Assembly: GCF_010015585.1 (NCBI RefSeq)
Contig: NW_022985102.1
Coordinates: forward strand, 115,799-179,798
Direction: 5' to 3'
DNA: 64,000 nucleotides
From: Eremomyces bilateralis CBS 781.70
Taxonomy: Eukaryota > Ascomycota > Dothideomycetes > Eremomycetales > Eremomycetaceae
The position numbers and the translations under genes were made by a program. Below, piece after piece: positions 11,141 to 24,296 of the stretch (position 1 is the stretch's first letter; each line of letters starts with the position of its first letter). The notes beneath the pieces were generated by a model. That model searched no databases. It saw only the letters and a list, made by a program, of their open reading frames with translations, and was not told the origin of the DNA.

Positions 11141-14035
11141 GCTTTACCCGTCTCGACTCTCGACCGTCTCGGACGCCGTCAGTGGGCAGAGAAAAGGGAA
11201 GGGTTAGGGGTACGTGATAACTCCCAGTCTGTCATTGGTTGAACGCGGAAAAGGTACGAGCAGGTTGGACAATCTGAATTCTGACAAGAATGACACGCGT
11301 GATATGCAGTAATTAGGACCCGCTACAGGGAGAGGATTAAACTTTTTCTCCCGCATGTACTAGTATGTATATTTCCTCATTTGCTACCCCCATCACCCAT
11401 GAGACATCAATCCCTCTACTGAAACTCCATTACTGTCGCAGTCTCGTAGGAGAATCGGCGACTTTGAGAGTCGGTTTCATGTGGAAATGATGTGTATCCA
11501 CACTCCCAGTCACCGATTTGCCTTCCATGTAGTTTCCTCGTTCTGGTATACGCCGTCATGCAACCATCCGCCCACGAAAGCCTGGCCGGTGAACACGGGA
11601 GAGTGACGACAACGCGATGCTGAACGGCCCGCAGATTGGCGTCGTGAAACGGTGGGCTAGACGTGTGGTTTACAAATGCTCTCGGAATCTTTGCTCGAGA
11701 AAGTCAAGGGGACCGTATTCCTTGGCAAGTTGACATCCTTGTTAGGTCTCCGGAGTGGCTTGACGACAATTACCTATTCCAGTCATTAGGGGCGGTCGAG
11801 ACCCCTCATTTTGATTTGTGGGTTGTGTCATTGTGCTAGGAATTGGAAATACTAGTTATTATTAATTACAAGATGACTAGTTAGTCCGAGCCTAAGTGGT
11901 GATCTGGAAGGTCGTTCAAGTGCCTTAAGATGCTGGTATTGTAACTATGGGCGGAGGCGGCACATAGTCATGCCGATGATACCTTCAACCCCTTGTTGGA
12001 CTACCCTCCTGGTTTGGTTTATCAAAGAGTGAGCTGCAGAGCTGGGCCTTGGTAGACTGACCTCATGGCGCAGAAGATGGACATTGTGGTTAAATTACGA
12101 GTCCTCATTCTATATACAACCGCAGACATTCTTCCCTTTTGGAGCGAGTTGCAGTTCATTCTGACTATTGTGAATCAGTTCCGCTCGTAAATGCTGTATC
12201 TCCGATCTTGTCGAAGCCTGTGCGTGCCTTGGACTTGTCCCTTGACGCCCTTCAGTCTATTCTTAAACGGTGGGCCATTGGGCCTAACTTAACTGCTTAA
12301 CATTATTTCAATCGTACTCGCCCCATATATCAAATTCGATGGACTACAGAATATAAACCAATTATCAGGGTCATGCCGCCAGGGTAGAAAATGTACCTTG
12401 TACTCCGTACAGAGTACGATATCCTGGCATTTGCTGAATCATTGCCGATTGTGGATGATGTCGATGCGGCGTCGGAAGTTCGGTCATCAGACCAACACTC
12501 AATATGCTGACTCCCACAGATGCACACTTGCTGCAGTGAAACTTATGACTCTGTGGGGCGCAAATATGATGGCAAATGTTGACTTGAATTTTCAGAATCG
12601 CTCGACGATCAGGTGGACGGCTGGGCGTGGACTGTGGACTGTGGATGCTTAGCCCGCTCCCCATACGAAAGCTGGCCGTGTCCAATTTGATCGACGATTT
12701 GCTCCATGTCTCGGAGGTATTGCTATTTTTGGTATAGGAGATATCCCCAAATCCAACCTCAATGGCTCCTGCGGTGCTTGACTCTTGTGGCTCGTCGTTT
12801 CGCATTTGCTTCATTGGTTGAACGAGTGTAAGATCAACCGGATCAGGGACGTGGAGGTTCCGTCGCCATAAGGGTAGGAAGAACCCTGGCATTGAGGAAA
12901 GGATTCCTTTGCTTGGATTCCGTCGCATCAACCCAAATCAGTTGCGGAGCCTCATGAGAGTGCGTTCCTGGATACTATTCTCAACTCTCAACCGTCTAGT
13001 GTATAGGTGACGTCGCAAACACGATGCACTGTTGCGGGATTAGCCTCCGGTCAGGACATCCCACTTCGCAGTTTGCAGGAGAGGTTGAATCAATGGTCGT
13101 TTTTGAAGTTGTGCTCGGAAGAATGGCATGGTGTTTGAGTGCTGATTCGAGATGATATGTGACGGTAGATTTCTGAACCATTGATACTGGACAGCCATGC
13201 AACATGAACACGCATGACAGGCTGCCCCTGTATCGTTCCCTGCACTTCAACCAGCATGGTGTTCCTTGGGGCTGCCGGCCCCTCCGTGCAACGGTGCAAG
13301 TACTGGGGTCTGGGGGTCCATCGGTGTGAAAGTGAATGCAGGTGAGAAGATCCACAACTGTTGGTGTGTCAGTGCTTGGAGCAGTAGTGAGCTCTCATTT
13401 CTCATCTCTTGACTCTACTATGTACTACTACGTATGTACGGAATATCGATTGGAGATATGCTGCTCTCTGATGCCAACACAGAGATTGTCGTTCAGCGTG
13501 CGCCTCCGGATTGCGAGGACCTCTGTGCCAAAGAGGACGCCCAAGGCATAGCACTTGACGGTGATGCCATGGATCGTTGGAGAGGGGATGAAGGTTCTCG
13601 GTGTCGTATTAATAGAGCTCTGGTATAGGCAATCTCCCGTTCATTTCTAGTTTCCTCGTTTGGCGCCCACTAGCCCCCTGGAGTATGGGAGTCTGGAGAC
13701 TGGTGTTGCAGTGACAGTTGCACTGTTGCTGCCATTGGTGCCAATATACGTAAACAACCTTCAGTGTAATCCGTCATTAGACTACGATAGAACACCATAA
13801 GGGATATCTGCGGAAAAGTGTGAGGATTTCAGCTTTTCGGCGAACATGAAAGTTCTAGTATTACACCTGGAGCCCAACTGATAGCCTAGGACTGGACGGT
13901 ACCAGGCGAACAGCAGTGCTCCCCCAGCTCGTCAAATTCGAATTATTCCGGGTATAGGCCAGATGCAATCTGCACGCAGTCATATAGGCTACATCACGAC
14001 GATTCCGAAATTGCTATGTTGTTGGCTTGTTGATA

Positions 14036-14093
14036 GCTGTTGATAGTTGACAGCTGTTGATAGTTGATCCTAATGATATGATCCTAATGATAG
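14036..14093. repeat. Two adjacent short tandem repeats
   Basis: A 17-bp unit (GCTGTTGATAGTTGACA) is present twice from 14036, with the second copy slightly different at its end. A 14-bp unit (GATCCTAATGATAT) directly follows and is also duplicated (14066-14093). Confidence 0.8.
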
Positions 14094-15893
14094 AGACAGG
14101 GAAGAAGCTTGCAGACACCACGTGGCTCCAGGTGTGGCCTTGCCTGCTCAGGCAAATCATATCAAATCCTCCTGTATCAGAATTCCGAATTTACAGATAC
14201 CTGGATGGATTCAATCTTCAATCAACCTTCCATCACCTTCCTGGGGCCGAAATCTCGAGATCGCCACCCTACATCCAGTCGTGAGTAACCTCCAGTCAAA
14301 GATACGCTCCACTCCTGTGATATATCATGTACTATGTATGGACTGAGAGCAGGGCCTCTGAATGGGATACGTATACCATGCAATTTCAAGGTTCAGAGAT
14401 GCTTAGTGCGATGTATACATTTACTTACATTCGCAACTTCCCGCACGGCTTGATCATCTGCCGGCAGTCAACAGGCCTTGCTCACTGTACGCAGTGAGCC
14501 ACTCCAATGGCAACCCACGCCACTGCTGATCCCTCTTGAATCTCGGGCGCAAGGTTGGACTCCCTAGAGAAGGATAATACCAAACCTTGAGCAAGTCAAA
14601 AAGTTCCCAAAGGCCACCAGGCGCGCGGCTGTGTTGCCTAACCTGGTACACGCTCTTGACACCTCTGTCTACCATACAGCCGGGCATATGTCTCATCACT
14701 TCACCTGTTTCACCACGGATTAAGTCACACAACAATACGCAAAATTAGGACCATCGTACCATGCCTGCAGATGCAAATTTCGAGTATCCAAAGCCCGAAA
14801 TTATGGCCGAGACAGGTCGAGGCAGGTCGAGACACACGGAATCTCTGGGAACGAGATCATGGGGCGGATGACTGCAGATATTGCACTTCGACCAACCAGA
14901 CTATCATTGCATCTTACACATGTCCTCCATCAAGTCCCAACAACCGGGTGCCCATCTCGGCGCTTATCAAGTCGCGAACTCTTTGCTGCTTGAAGTCGAT
15001 TGGACATGAGAATGCGATTCACGAGGAGCCGATTAATTGCCCATATCAGGATCCCAGTCGCTCAAGTTGACGATCTGCGTGGGAGCGTCGGCCAAAGCCG
15101 TGATCGACAGCATTATTCCGTCATGCTACTTGGATATCGAGTATTCAGATGTTCCCGAATTTGGGATATCAGGATGCACTTCTCCCGTTCTCAACCACTT
15201 CAATTGCCGGACTTGCGTTCGGTCGTTGAAGCGGAGCCTAGGGCAGGGAATATCAACTAGCCTTGCAAGAAAGAGGCAAGGATTCCACTCGCTCGTTCAA
15301 GACGGGCCGCAGTACTCCGCACACTCCGCAGTCCGCACAGGACGGAAAAGACGCAGGCACGGCTCGCGATTGCGCAAGCCACCAGTACCCGGCATTTCTT
15401 GTCAAACTGACCTCGAATCCCTGAATAATAGCCTCTTCTTCCCCTTTGAAAGCCGTGCTGGCTATCACCGATCACAACATCATGTTCGGATTCTTACAGA
15501 CAGGGCTATGGACCGGGATTTCGAGGTCTCGGAAGTTCGGCCAACAAGGGACCCTCCATTTTAACGCTACCAGTACGATAGGTCATAGGTACTCCGTATT
15601 ACCCTGCTGGATGTCATGGCGAGATCTGGAAGAAGCAAAGAAAGTTGACGGTTGCCAAGCACTAATGGCGCCTTTACAGTTTAATGTCTGCCTTTATGCC
15701 CTCAGAGACATTGACATACTATATATATTCGACGACGAGTCTGTTGTTTGGCCGTACCGTTATCATCTCCGATCATGGTTGATGAAGTCGATTGCGATGT
15801 CGGCGAAGTTTGTTTGATGGTTGTCGTCCGTTGCACATAATAAAATGTGCTCGTATCAGCCATCCAGTCTTGGGCGCTTGCGTGGAACTGGAA

Positions 15894-15932
15894 CCCACAT
15901 TCCGGGGATGGGCACCCACATTCCGGGGATGG
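15894..15932. repeat. 21-bp tandem duplication
   Basis: CCCACATTCCGGGGATGG is repeated with a 21-bp period (15894 and 15915), identical over 18 bp. Confidence 0.85.
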
Positions 15933-17863
15933 CAACATCAAGGCTGCTGAAAATGGCTCTCGATTCTCAACGAAGACAAGAGTATACCCTCCAAAGGGAC
16001 TCTAAAGGACTGACGCATGAAGGCATGTACCCTAGAACTGTTTTCTGCACCAGAAAACGCGACAGAGACAGTTATAATTGGCACACTTGAGTTCCAGACC
16101 GACTGCCCTCCGCTAGCAGTTGCCTGAGAACAGATATCTCCTTAAACAGTCTCAGCTATCACCATGTATGCACGGTAACATGTGCTCTGTATGAGAACTT
16201 ACGAGGCAAACATCAGACATGGATAGGCGACCAAGGACTTGGAGAGGTGTGCAATCCTTGCAAGCTTCAAAAGACATGAACCCACCGTCCCGCACAATCG
16301 ACTGACCGAGTCCAAATCCTGCCAGTGGTTGACGCTCCTGATTCCTGAATCAGATCAATCACCAAATGATGGGGGCAATGAGCTTCGTCCCCACATCAGA
16401 CTTAACCACCGACGGATGACTGGTGAGTTATAACTTGTGCAGCAACTAATCCCAAACATGTCAATTACAAGGTCTCTAATATGCAGGACTAAACTAGGAA
16501 CTAATCCAAGCATCGTTGCATTCTGCAAAATTGCAATCCAGCAGGCAGCACCGCAATGACGGAGCGCCATTCCGTAAGTGGCCATGGGAAACACGAGGTT
16601 CCTGACTTGTGAGGAGGTGGACCGCTCAAAATGATGCGCTCATTGCCCACTCGGAGCCTGTCGGAGATAATGGAGAGCCTCCTATTCAGTTGCCCCGACA
16701 GAGTGGGCATATCATCACCCAATCCACTCGCAATCCTTACAAGTTACAACAAATGCTGCTGGCCTGTTGCTCATCACTCCAGTACGGCGGAACGCCCCTT
16801 GCCCATGCAAAAACGGACGCTAACCCAAGGGACTTTTCATCCAGGTAGTTCAGCCACACATTGTTCAGTTGATGGCATTCGTCGGCCTGTGCTTCCTGTC
16901 ATGCTGTATTCACTATTCAGTATTCCTAATTCCCTGCACTCAGGTGCTGGGAAGTGGGAAGGAGATCCAGGTCCCCCAGTGGGGTGGGGTCCCCAAATAT
17001 CATCCACCAAGCATAGGCGTTGCTGGCAGTCCATTTTCGGGGCAGTTGAACACAATTCATTATTCAGTTCCCGCCGATAAGGCACAAGATCCCAGCCATG
17101 AGCTTCTCCCGCGAACCCGCCCCAGACAGCGAACTGTGCTTGAAGCCGTCCGCATATCCGTGTAACGACCCAGACTCTCGGGAAGGCGCACTAGAAACGA
17201 GAAGTCACGGAGCACTGAAGTCTGAAGGTCAGTCAGACCAGAAATGAGAAAGCATGCTGATTGCTGAAGAATTAAGCACATCAATCGGACTTGCGCCAGG
17301 GATTAAGCAGGCCATCAATCGATGCGGAAACGTACGGCTGCCATGCTCTTAGTCCAGGGTCAAAGTTGTGCAAGGGACTCAAGTACAGAAACTCCCCCGC
17401 TGGCTTCGGCTGGCAACTTTTGTTGAGTATTATCATTGTTGCTTTAATACTGTTGTGTATATTTAGACTGTGCTTCATAGCCAGTGAAGGCATGAGTTCC
17501 CTTTACCTTAGAGATCCGTCATCACATACCTCTCCTTTAAATCCCTTGGTTCCCTGTTCGTCGACCTTGTCGCGGATCAAACTCAACCAGCATCAGGTGC
17601 TCTTTCATATCTTCTCGGACATCGCTGTGACAACCATTTTACTTCCTCAACATCAAGTCTCCCTTCCTAATCGGGAATCTTATCTACTCGGCAATTATTA
17701 ATCATCCGTGCTCATCCCCGCCCCTTCGCTTCTCCCAGCTGTCGATCGTTCTTCACGGAAAGGTGTCTAATGGCATAGAGTAGAATTCTGTTCTATTGAG
17801 CCGACTCACTCACTGGCTGGTTTTTTTCTTCTATTTCGATCCTTCGTCCTGCTAAGCGAGAAC

Positions 17864-20212
17864 ATGGCTGGGCATTATCCATATCCCCATGGTGCTCCAT
17901 CCTACCATATGAACAGTGGTCGGCCTGTCTACCAACAAGAAAGCTTCATTCCTGGCCTACAGCCATACCCAACCGTATCGTCCAGACATCGCAGCTATGT
18001 CGAGTTCGAAGATGGCGCGAGGGGGCTTTATGCTCCGCAAAACTCTGGCCGGAGTAGGAGAAGAGTCGGGGCTGGTGGGGAGCATGTCAAGCATCGCAGA
18101 ACCCGCAGCGGTTGTTTCACTTGTCGACATAGACGAGTAAAGGTAAGATCCCACTGATTCATTCCCGGAGCACTGTGCAGTATTGACAGTCTCCGAACAG
18201 TGCGATGAGATACACCCAGTATGCGACCGTAAGTAGAGACAGATTACTTCGCTGTAGTTTTGCAGCCACTGACTGCTCCCGGCACAGGATGCAGGAAAGG
18301 CAACCGAGAGTGCAAATGGCCCGAAGCTAGTTCATCGTCCAAGTTCCGGCGAGGCTCCCGATCAAAGGTATCTTCCGAGAAGGAGAGCGGGTCGTCCGGC
18401 GAGGACGCGGAGCATGAGGAAGTGGACGTTGAAGGCCTTCCAACCATCAAAGACGAGGATGATGGTGCTGAAGAGTCTTCTCGGACCTTGGCCGACTCTG
18501 GTGATGTATGGGCGTTACCCGAAATCCTGCGGGATGGCTCCAACACACCGTCACTGACGCACGACAAGAGTCCTACGCCTTCGACCGAAGGCTCGACGAT
18601 GGCCAGCTCAAAATCGCCGCTAAAACGAGCCAGCCTAAGCAGCAGTAGCATCAGTCTGTCAGAAAGATGGACGCAGTTACCGGAAGACATGCAGTTCTTT
18701 TTGGACTACCACCAGAAGAATATAAACTTCAACCATTACGCCTTCCTCTTCGACGCCACCTTTTTGAAAACGAAGTATTTAGAAATTGCGCTGCACCATC
18801 CGCCTTTAATGAACGCCGTGGCCGGATTCGCAGCCTATCACCATACTGTCAGCGAAGGAGAAGGCAGGGTAGAAGACTTTTTGTGTTACTACAACAGATC
18901 AGTTACTTTACTGAGACAGTCATTGGAGCAAAGCACGAGACACTCCAATGCAACGTTGCTGACCATCCTCCAGCTAGCTTCCACAGAGGTATGTTGATTG
19001 TCTTGTATCATTGCACGGAGCTGACGATGCTCGCTAATAGGAGTTCCTCGGCGACTGGGTCAACTTGATGGGACACCAAAGGGCAGCTTTTGAAATCATT
19101 ACAGAGCTGTACACGCCGGAAACTATCATGCAGACCGATACGTTGCGAGTTATCATCACCTGGTATATTCGCTTCGACCTTTTTGCAGGCCTCCTTTCTG
19201 GGAACGGGTCTTGTCTCAACACCGAATGGTTTGATGCCTATTACAACTACTACCTTCAACAAATGAGAGATCATCCCGGTGACCTGAAATGCTTGTTCGA
19301 GGAGAGATTTGCATTCCAAAAGCTCCTGGGAGCGCATATGGCCATTGCTTTTGCTCGGAAAAAGAACGGTACGATATCCGACAAGGAGTTCGATCGAATT
19401 ACCGATGACTTGAATGAAAAGATCAACAATTGGGATGCGAACCTCGACCCTTTCCTGACCGACAAGACGAAGATGATCAACGACTTTTCTGGGGCACCTC
19501 CGCGTGATCCGAGCGAGATCTTCGACCCCTACGAACCTGGCTACTTGCATAGTGGCGAGTTCTTCCCGATCAACTTCCTCCGCATAAGCATGTGGAGTGT
19601 ACAGCTCGTGTTCGCTCGGCACATCGCTGAAATCCACCAGAAACCTCTGCCCCCTGGGATTCATCAGATTGCCCTGGACACATGCAAAATGTTTTTAGCA
19701 ATGCAACGGTGTCCTCAGAGTCCCCCAGGCACGGTGCTAGGGATCCAGGCTAGCTTCGCCGTCGCAGTTGTAGTGATCCAAAGGGAGCCGTATGTTAGTT
19801 GGATACTTAGGAAGATGGCAGAAGTCGAAGCGATGGGGTGAGTTGACTTGCATCTCGCATACTCTGTAATGGCTAACCGAAGCGTTTTAGGTACAGTTAT
19901 CCTGTCATGCTTCGTTTCCAGCTAACTGAAAGCCTCGGGATTGATGTTCGTCACTGGTGGCTGCCGAACAACGAGGGCTTTCCTCCGATTATGCAAGCAG
20001 TTCGACAATTTGTCACCGAGCGGACAGCAACACCTCGATCGCCTGCTGCGGAGGACCTACATTCCTTGAAAGGTATCTTCAAATCACTGAGTCTACACGA
20101 GGATGGCCAGCATAGTACCGGCGGTGCAGAGCCAAAGATTGCTGGAAACTCCACGCTCTACGGCGAAAGTCAACATTTCGCCCACGACTACGGTAGCCAG
20201 TATTCTCGATGA
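17864..20212 (+). CDS. Zn2Cys6 transcription factor, Upc2-like
   Basis: Five exons (17864-18142, 18201-18228, 18288-18988, 19041-19837, 19891-20212) give 708 residues. The zinc cluster at about residues 86-113 is split by two introns around a 28-nt exon. Spliced, it reads CFTCRHRRVKCDE, VCDRC, then RKGNREC, the canonical C-x2-C-x6-C-x6-C-x2-C-x6-C spacing. A Ser/acidic linker follows. The regulatory half begins near QFFLDYHQKNINFNHYAFL and continues through HHPPLMNAVAGFAAYHH, a pattern seen in Upc2/sterol-uptake-type fungal regulators. It should bind DNA in the nucleus as an activator or repressor. The target genes cannot be told from the sequence; the nearest metabolic genes (P450, thiolase) are 37 kb away. 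Confidence 0.9.
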
Positions 20213-23001
20213 TACTCACGATTGCATCCTCGCCATTCAACACTCCGCAAACATGAAACCATGCGGAGGAAGCAACATTTCCGCCAAACCTGTTCTTGGA
20301 GATGTGCGTTATGAAGCGGATAAATTGAATCTGGCACCACGGGTGAATTCCATGGTACCGGAAATGAGCTGGTTACTGTACCGTCTGGGATGGCGAATCA
20401 TCGTTGCGGACCCTCATGCCAATAAATCCTCCTTGCTGGAACATGGAAGCCATTAGGTATCTCGAAGTCTCGAGGGCTTACAGTAGTTCATGGTGCTGAT
20501 GGTGGCCAAGGGATCCCGTCCTAGTTTCGAGCTATTATCGGGAGATCCAGTTCGATATTTGCTCTCCGTTGTCGGCTTAGGTGCCTGTAATTCAACTTTC
20601 CACTTCATGTTTTCATTTCGAATCCGATCTTCCCACGGCGCATGTTTACCTTTCTTAGTATACCCTAGTAGTTTCAGTCTTATTAGCCGTATTTCTACGC
20701 ATCTCTACGGCGAACATGCTCGGTCGCCATTTATTCAGCTATAGGAGAAACGAGATTCGCATGGTTGATGAGATTCTTTCGGATCTGGAGCCACAGTTGA
20801 TAGCTGCCATGATCCGCTTCCATGTATTCTTTGGTTATGGATTAAAATATACGGCATACAGAGCTTGGTTGATGGGGTCCAAACAACGACTGCGAAACCA
20901 TTGCCGAGATTGTCTCCAATCGGCGAGCGGCGCCCATGTTAGAGCAATATGATTATTTCTCTGTTTATGTTTTTTCTCCATTGTTATCCATTCTGCGCAT
21001 ATGGCATACTCGTAACATACCATTGGCTTTGCATTGTCGTGGCTGTGTGCTTTGAACATCCACACGTATATCCGCTATCACCTCTATCACGAACTCCAAA
21101 GCATCTGAACCTGATATGCTGTGAATACGTCAGGATACGCTCCATCACTACATCCGATATGCCTCGTATACGAAGAGCCAACCTATGTATTGCACCTTTC
21201 CGCTGCTCAACCACGGGAGAGATGTACTTGACCTGTGGCACAGTATCTAATCTGGTGTTTCAATTGTCGTTGTCGCCGTTCCGCTATCCGCATCTTCGGG
21301 TCGTACGATCCGCTTCGCACCACCTGACAGTTGTTCTCTCCCATGGCTGTGACAGAGGCCATGAGTTGCCGACATTTGGCGGCTGTGGATGTACTTGTTA
21401 ATGATTAGCGGTGGAAATCATTACCAGCGGTGATTGACACGTCGATCTCGCCTGTATGCAAGCACGCGAGCGATGTTGGATCCCATGTGGTGGGTATTCT
21501 CGGACTGATGATAAAATATGTGTCCAATGGTCCAGACACCAGTCGCACTTCACCATTCTACTATGCATATTACCCCAGCTTTTCTAGGCCGTATTCGACC
21601 CCTCCCGTGATGTCATTGCTGTGAAGTGCCCTCGAAGTGGGAATGAGATCCCAGCCTCGCATTGACTGATATGCATATCGCGGATCCTGTCTCAGCCCTC
21701 CACGATCCTGCCCGCAGTCCTATGTCTCCGTGTAACGCTTGCTGTGTGACTGTAATCCGCATCCATGACATTCCTTTCCGCATGGCTCACGTTACACATA
21801 TTACAGAACCGTGCATGTACTCGATAAATAGCACCAATTGATGTCCCACCGGGCTCGTGCATGGCGGGAGTGGGTGTTTGAGTTAGAGTTCCCGATTCGT
21901 GCAATCACACGATCTTCTCGATGGCACAAACTTCGCTGCTCGGGTTAACAAGTACCGATTGAATTTCTCTGTGCAATGAACGTGTTGGTTGGCGTATTGG
22001 ATGCGGGAGTGAACCGTCGAACGAGAGTTTGGACACTTGGTCATTTTGGTGGATTCCCCATCCCTACTATCAGTGAGGCAAGCCATCGTAGCGCTATGAT
22101 TCTGAAGGAGCACGTATATACGGGGTCGTGAGAAGCTCATGTTCTTGATATGGTATCAAGAACAGAAGACTAGCTTGAAGTGACGTGTGCGGTCCGGTGT
22201 CCAAAGAATCGGGAGGTAGGAACGGGAGATTGCGTTCGTGCTATGTCAGAATGCGCACCGCAAGCCGCATTTTCACGGCCTGCTGCAAGGCGAGATCATA
22301 TTCCTCGTTCGCTCACCAACGGTTTGCGGAAACTATTGCTAAATCTTAGAAGTGCACCGATGTCCACGGCTTGCCTCCCCATGGCGAAACCCACGGCGAC
22401 CCACGTTCCCTCTTCCATATTACATATTTAGGAAAACATGCAAAAATCAGTAAGGTCTTCTCGGCGATGTATATGCGCCAAGGTGTGGATACCTGGTCTT
22501 GAGCCTCTCCATGGCATAACATATGTATTGTTGACTGAAGTTTGCTGTATTAGTTCTCGGGTAGTCAATCAACAATGCGTATTAAGTACTCATCGTCGAG
22601 TCCAAGCGGAGAAATCGAGGGCAGGGCAACGGCGTACGAGGATGATACATCACTTTCATGACGTTCGACAAGGGAATTTCCCAGTAGAACAGACAGACAC
22701 GGACAGGGAGGAACCATATGCAGAAAATATTCCCGGTAACATTTGATAATTGGCTTGGCTCTTGCAAGGAAAATCCGCCTAATTACTGACAACAAAGATC
22801 CAATCCGGTCGCCCACTCTGGCAGACGCCTCCGAGAGCGGGTTGACAAACTTTCAATAAACGCCAGAACCTATGAAAATCTGCAGGCAGCCTCGGTGAAT
22901 GTCGAGGTTTGCCTTGCGGTTGATAGTTGCCCATTGCGCTGGTATTGAGCCAGGACACTTACGATGGTAGTATTCCCACCAAGATAGTACATCACTGGCA
23001 T
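20213..23001. other. Intergenic, no supported gene
   Basis: About 2.8 kb between the Zn2Cys6 regulator and the convergent BAR gene. Open frames are short and not protein-like. I see no RNA gene or mobile element. Confidence 0.5.
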
Positions 23002-24296
23002 CTATGCACCTTCACGACTCTGCCTGTAGCTCGCCTGTGTGGTTGTTCAGCAAGTGCACCCTTGTGGATGGAAGGACAGCGGAAACTTACCTCCTGTTCA
23101 ACTTGGAGCTGGTCAACAAGCGGGCCGAGTTCAGAAAGGATCTCATACGCCTTCTTGTGATATTCAATTTGAGCCGCAATCAGGTCAGCAAGATTCCGCA
23201 GAGGCTCCGGGGTATCAAGGACCTGCCAAACTGTTAGCTAACATCGCCTCGTGAATATCGCTCAGAATCGGCAGCGAAATAATCAGATGCTCGCCCAACC
23301 GGTTAGATTTGTACTCACATTCTTCATAACCCCCACCGCCTCCTCCGTCTGTCCCACAAACTCATCCTCTGCAGCCTCGATCTGGGCCCTCGCCTCCTCC
23401 GACAGCGGCTCATCATCCAACGCGGCCTCCTTCTTCGGTCCTCCTATCCCAAACGGTCCGCTCTTCACCTTCGCCTTCGTCGCATCGAGGCTCAAGCGCG
23501 AATTCTCGACCTGCTTCCGCGCGCGCGTCGCGAAGTTCAGCGACGTGTTGAGCGTCGTGCTCCAGCCGGCGAGGAACCGCGCCTGGATCGCGGCGTCCTG
23601 CGTCAACCGCGCCTCGCCGACTTTCTCGGACGCGATCGCGTACTTCTCGAGTGCCGAGGCTAGGGGGTCTTGGGTGCCGGAGCCGGCGCCGTCGGCCTGG
23701 CGGAGAGACTGGGAGCTGGAGATGGAGGCGCGGGCGATGGCGTGCGAGAAGGTCTTGGGCTGGGGCTTCGCTTGGGGCGGGGCGGTCATGGCGGCGGCGG
23801 CTTCGGTGGCGGAGTGGGCTTGGGAGAGGAGGTTGACCTTCTCGGAGACGGTGCGGCCCAGGTCGTTGAAGGACTCGCGGAGATTGGCAGGGTAGTCGTA
23901 GGCTTCGTGGGAGTATTGAGATCTAGGCGATGGAGGTCAGGAGGTGGGCGGAGCTGCCGTGGTTTCGGTAACGTACGTGACCTGCAGCATCTGCTGATGG
24001 ACTTGCTTAAGCGCATCGACGCGCTTCTCCAACTCGATGTAGTCCGGGGGGAGCTCAGTCTGGCTCAGGAGTCAGGTGAACCGTCGACTCTGCAATTCCA
24101 GATGATGATCAGGTGTAGACATACCTTATCGTCCACCTGGCCGAGTTGTTCCCTCACATATTGCGATGTCCTGTTAAACTGCGGCATCACCGCCGCCCTA
24201 TACGAGCCTGTGTCAGCACGCGGGGCGTTCAAACGGAGGATTGGGAAGGCCGGAGACTCACGAGAAATTCTTCCCGAATGCTTGGAACTTGTCCAT
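23002..24296 (-). CDS. BAR-domain protein, Gvp36-like
   Basis: Six exons on the minus strand (24262-24296, 24125-24197, 23977-24059, 23319-23922, 23091-23222, 23002-23034) join in frame to 319 residues. The start is MDKFQAFGKNF and the end is SYRQSREGA. The protein is almost entirely helical: ELPPDYIELEKRVDALKQVH and SEKVNLLSQAHSATEA, an Ala/Pro linker, then KYAIASEKVGEARLTQDA and ARKQVENSRLSLDATKAKV, and a final helix LIAAQIEYHKKAYEILSEL. This matches fungal BAR proteins of the Gvp36 type, which dimerise into curved membrane-binding modules in Golgi and endocytic traffic. The 11-codon terminal exon is inferred from splice sites and frame. Confidence 0.85.

Larger units (their letters stand above)
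9627..17863. other. 8.2-kb gene-poor region
   Basis: No frame here shows convincing protein-like composition, conserved motifs or plausible exon joins. Open frames of up to 186 codons (for example 12371-12931 minus and 15037-15564 plus) look random. The stretch holds several small tandem repeats and two copies of TACTCCGTA (12401, 15590). It may be lineage-specific or decayed sequence, or hold non-coding transcripts. Confidence 0.5.

Noticed and set aside
12371-12931. 186-codon open frame on the minus strand
   Set aside because: Composition looks random, there is no motif, and other frames overlap; probably chance.
15037-15564. 175-codon open frame on the plus strand
   Set aside because: Arg/Ser-rich without recognisable pattern, and overlapped by equally long frames on both strands.
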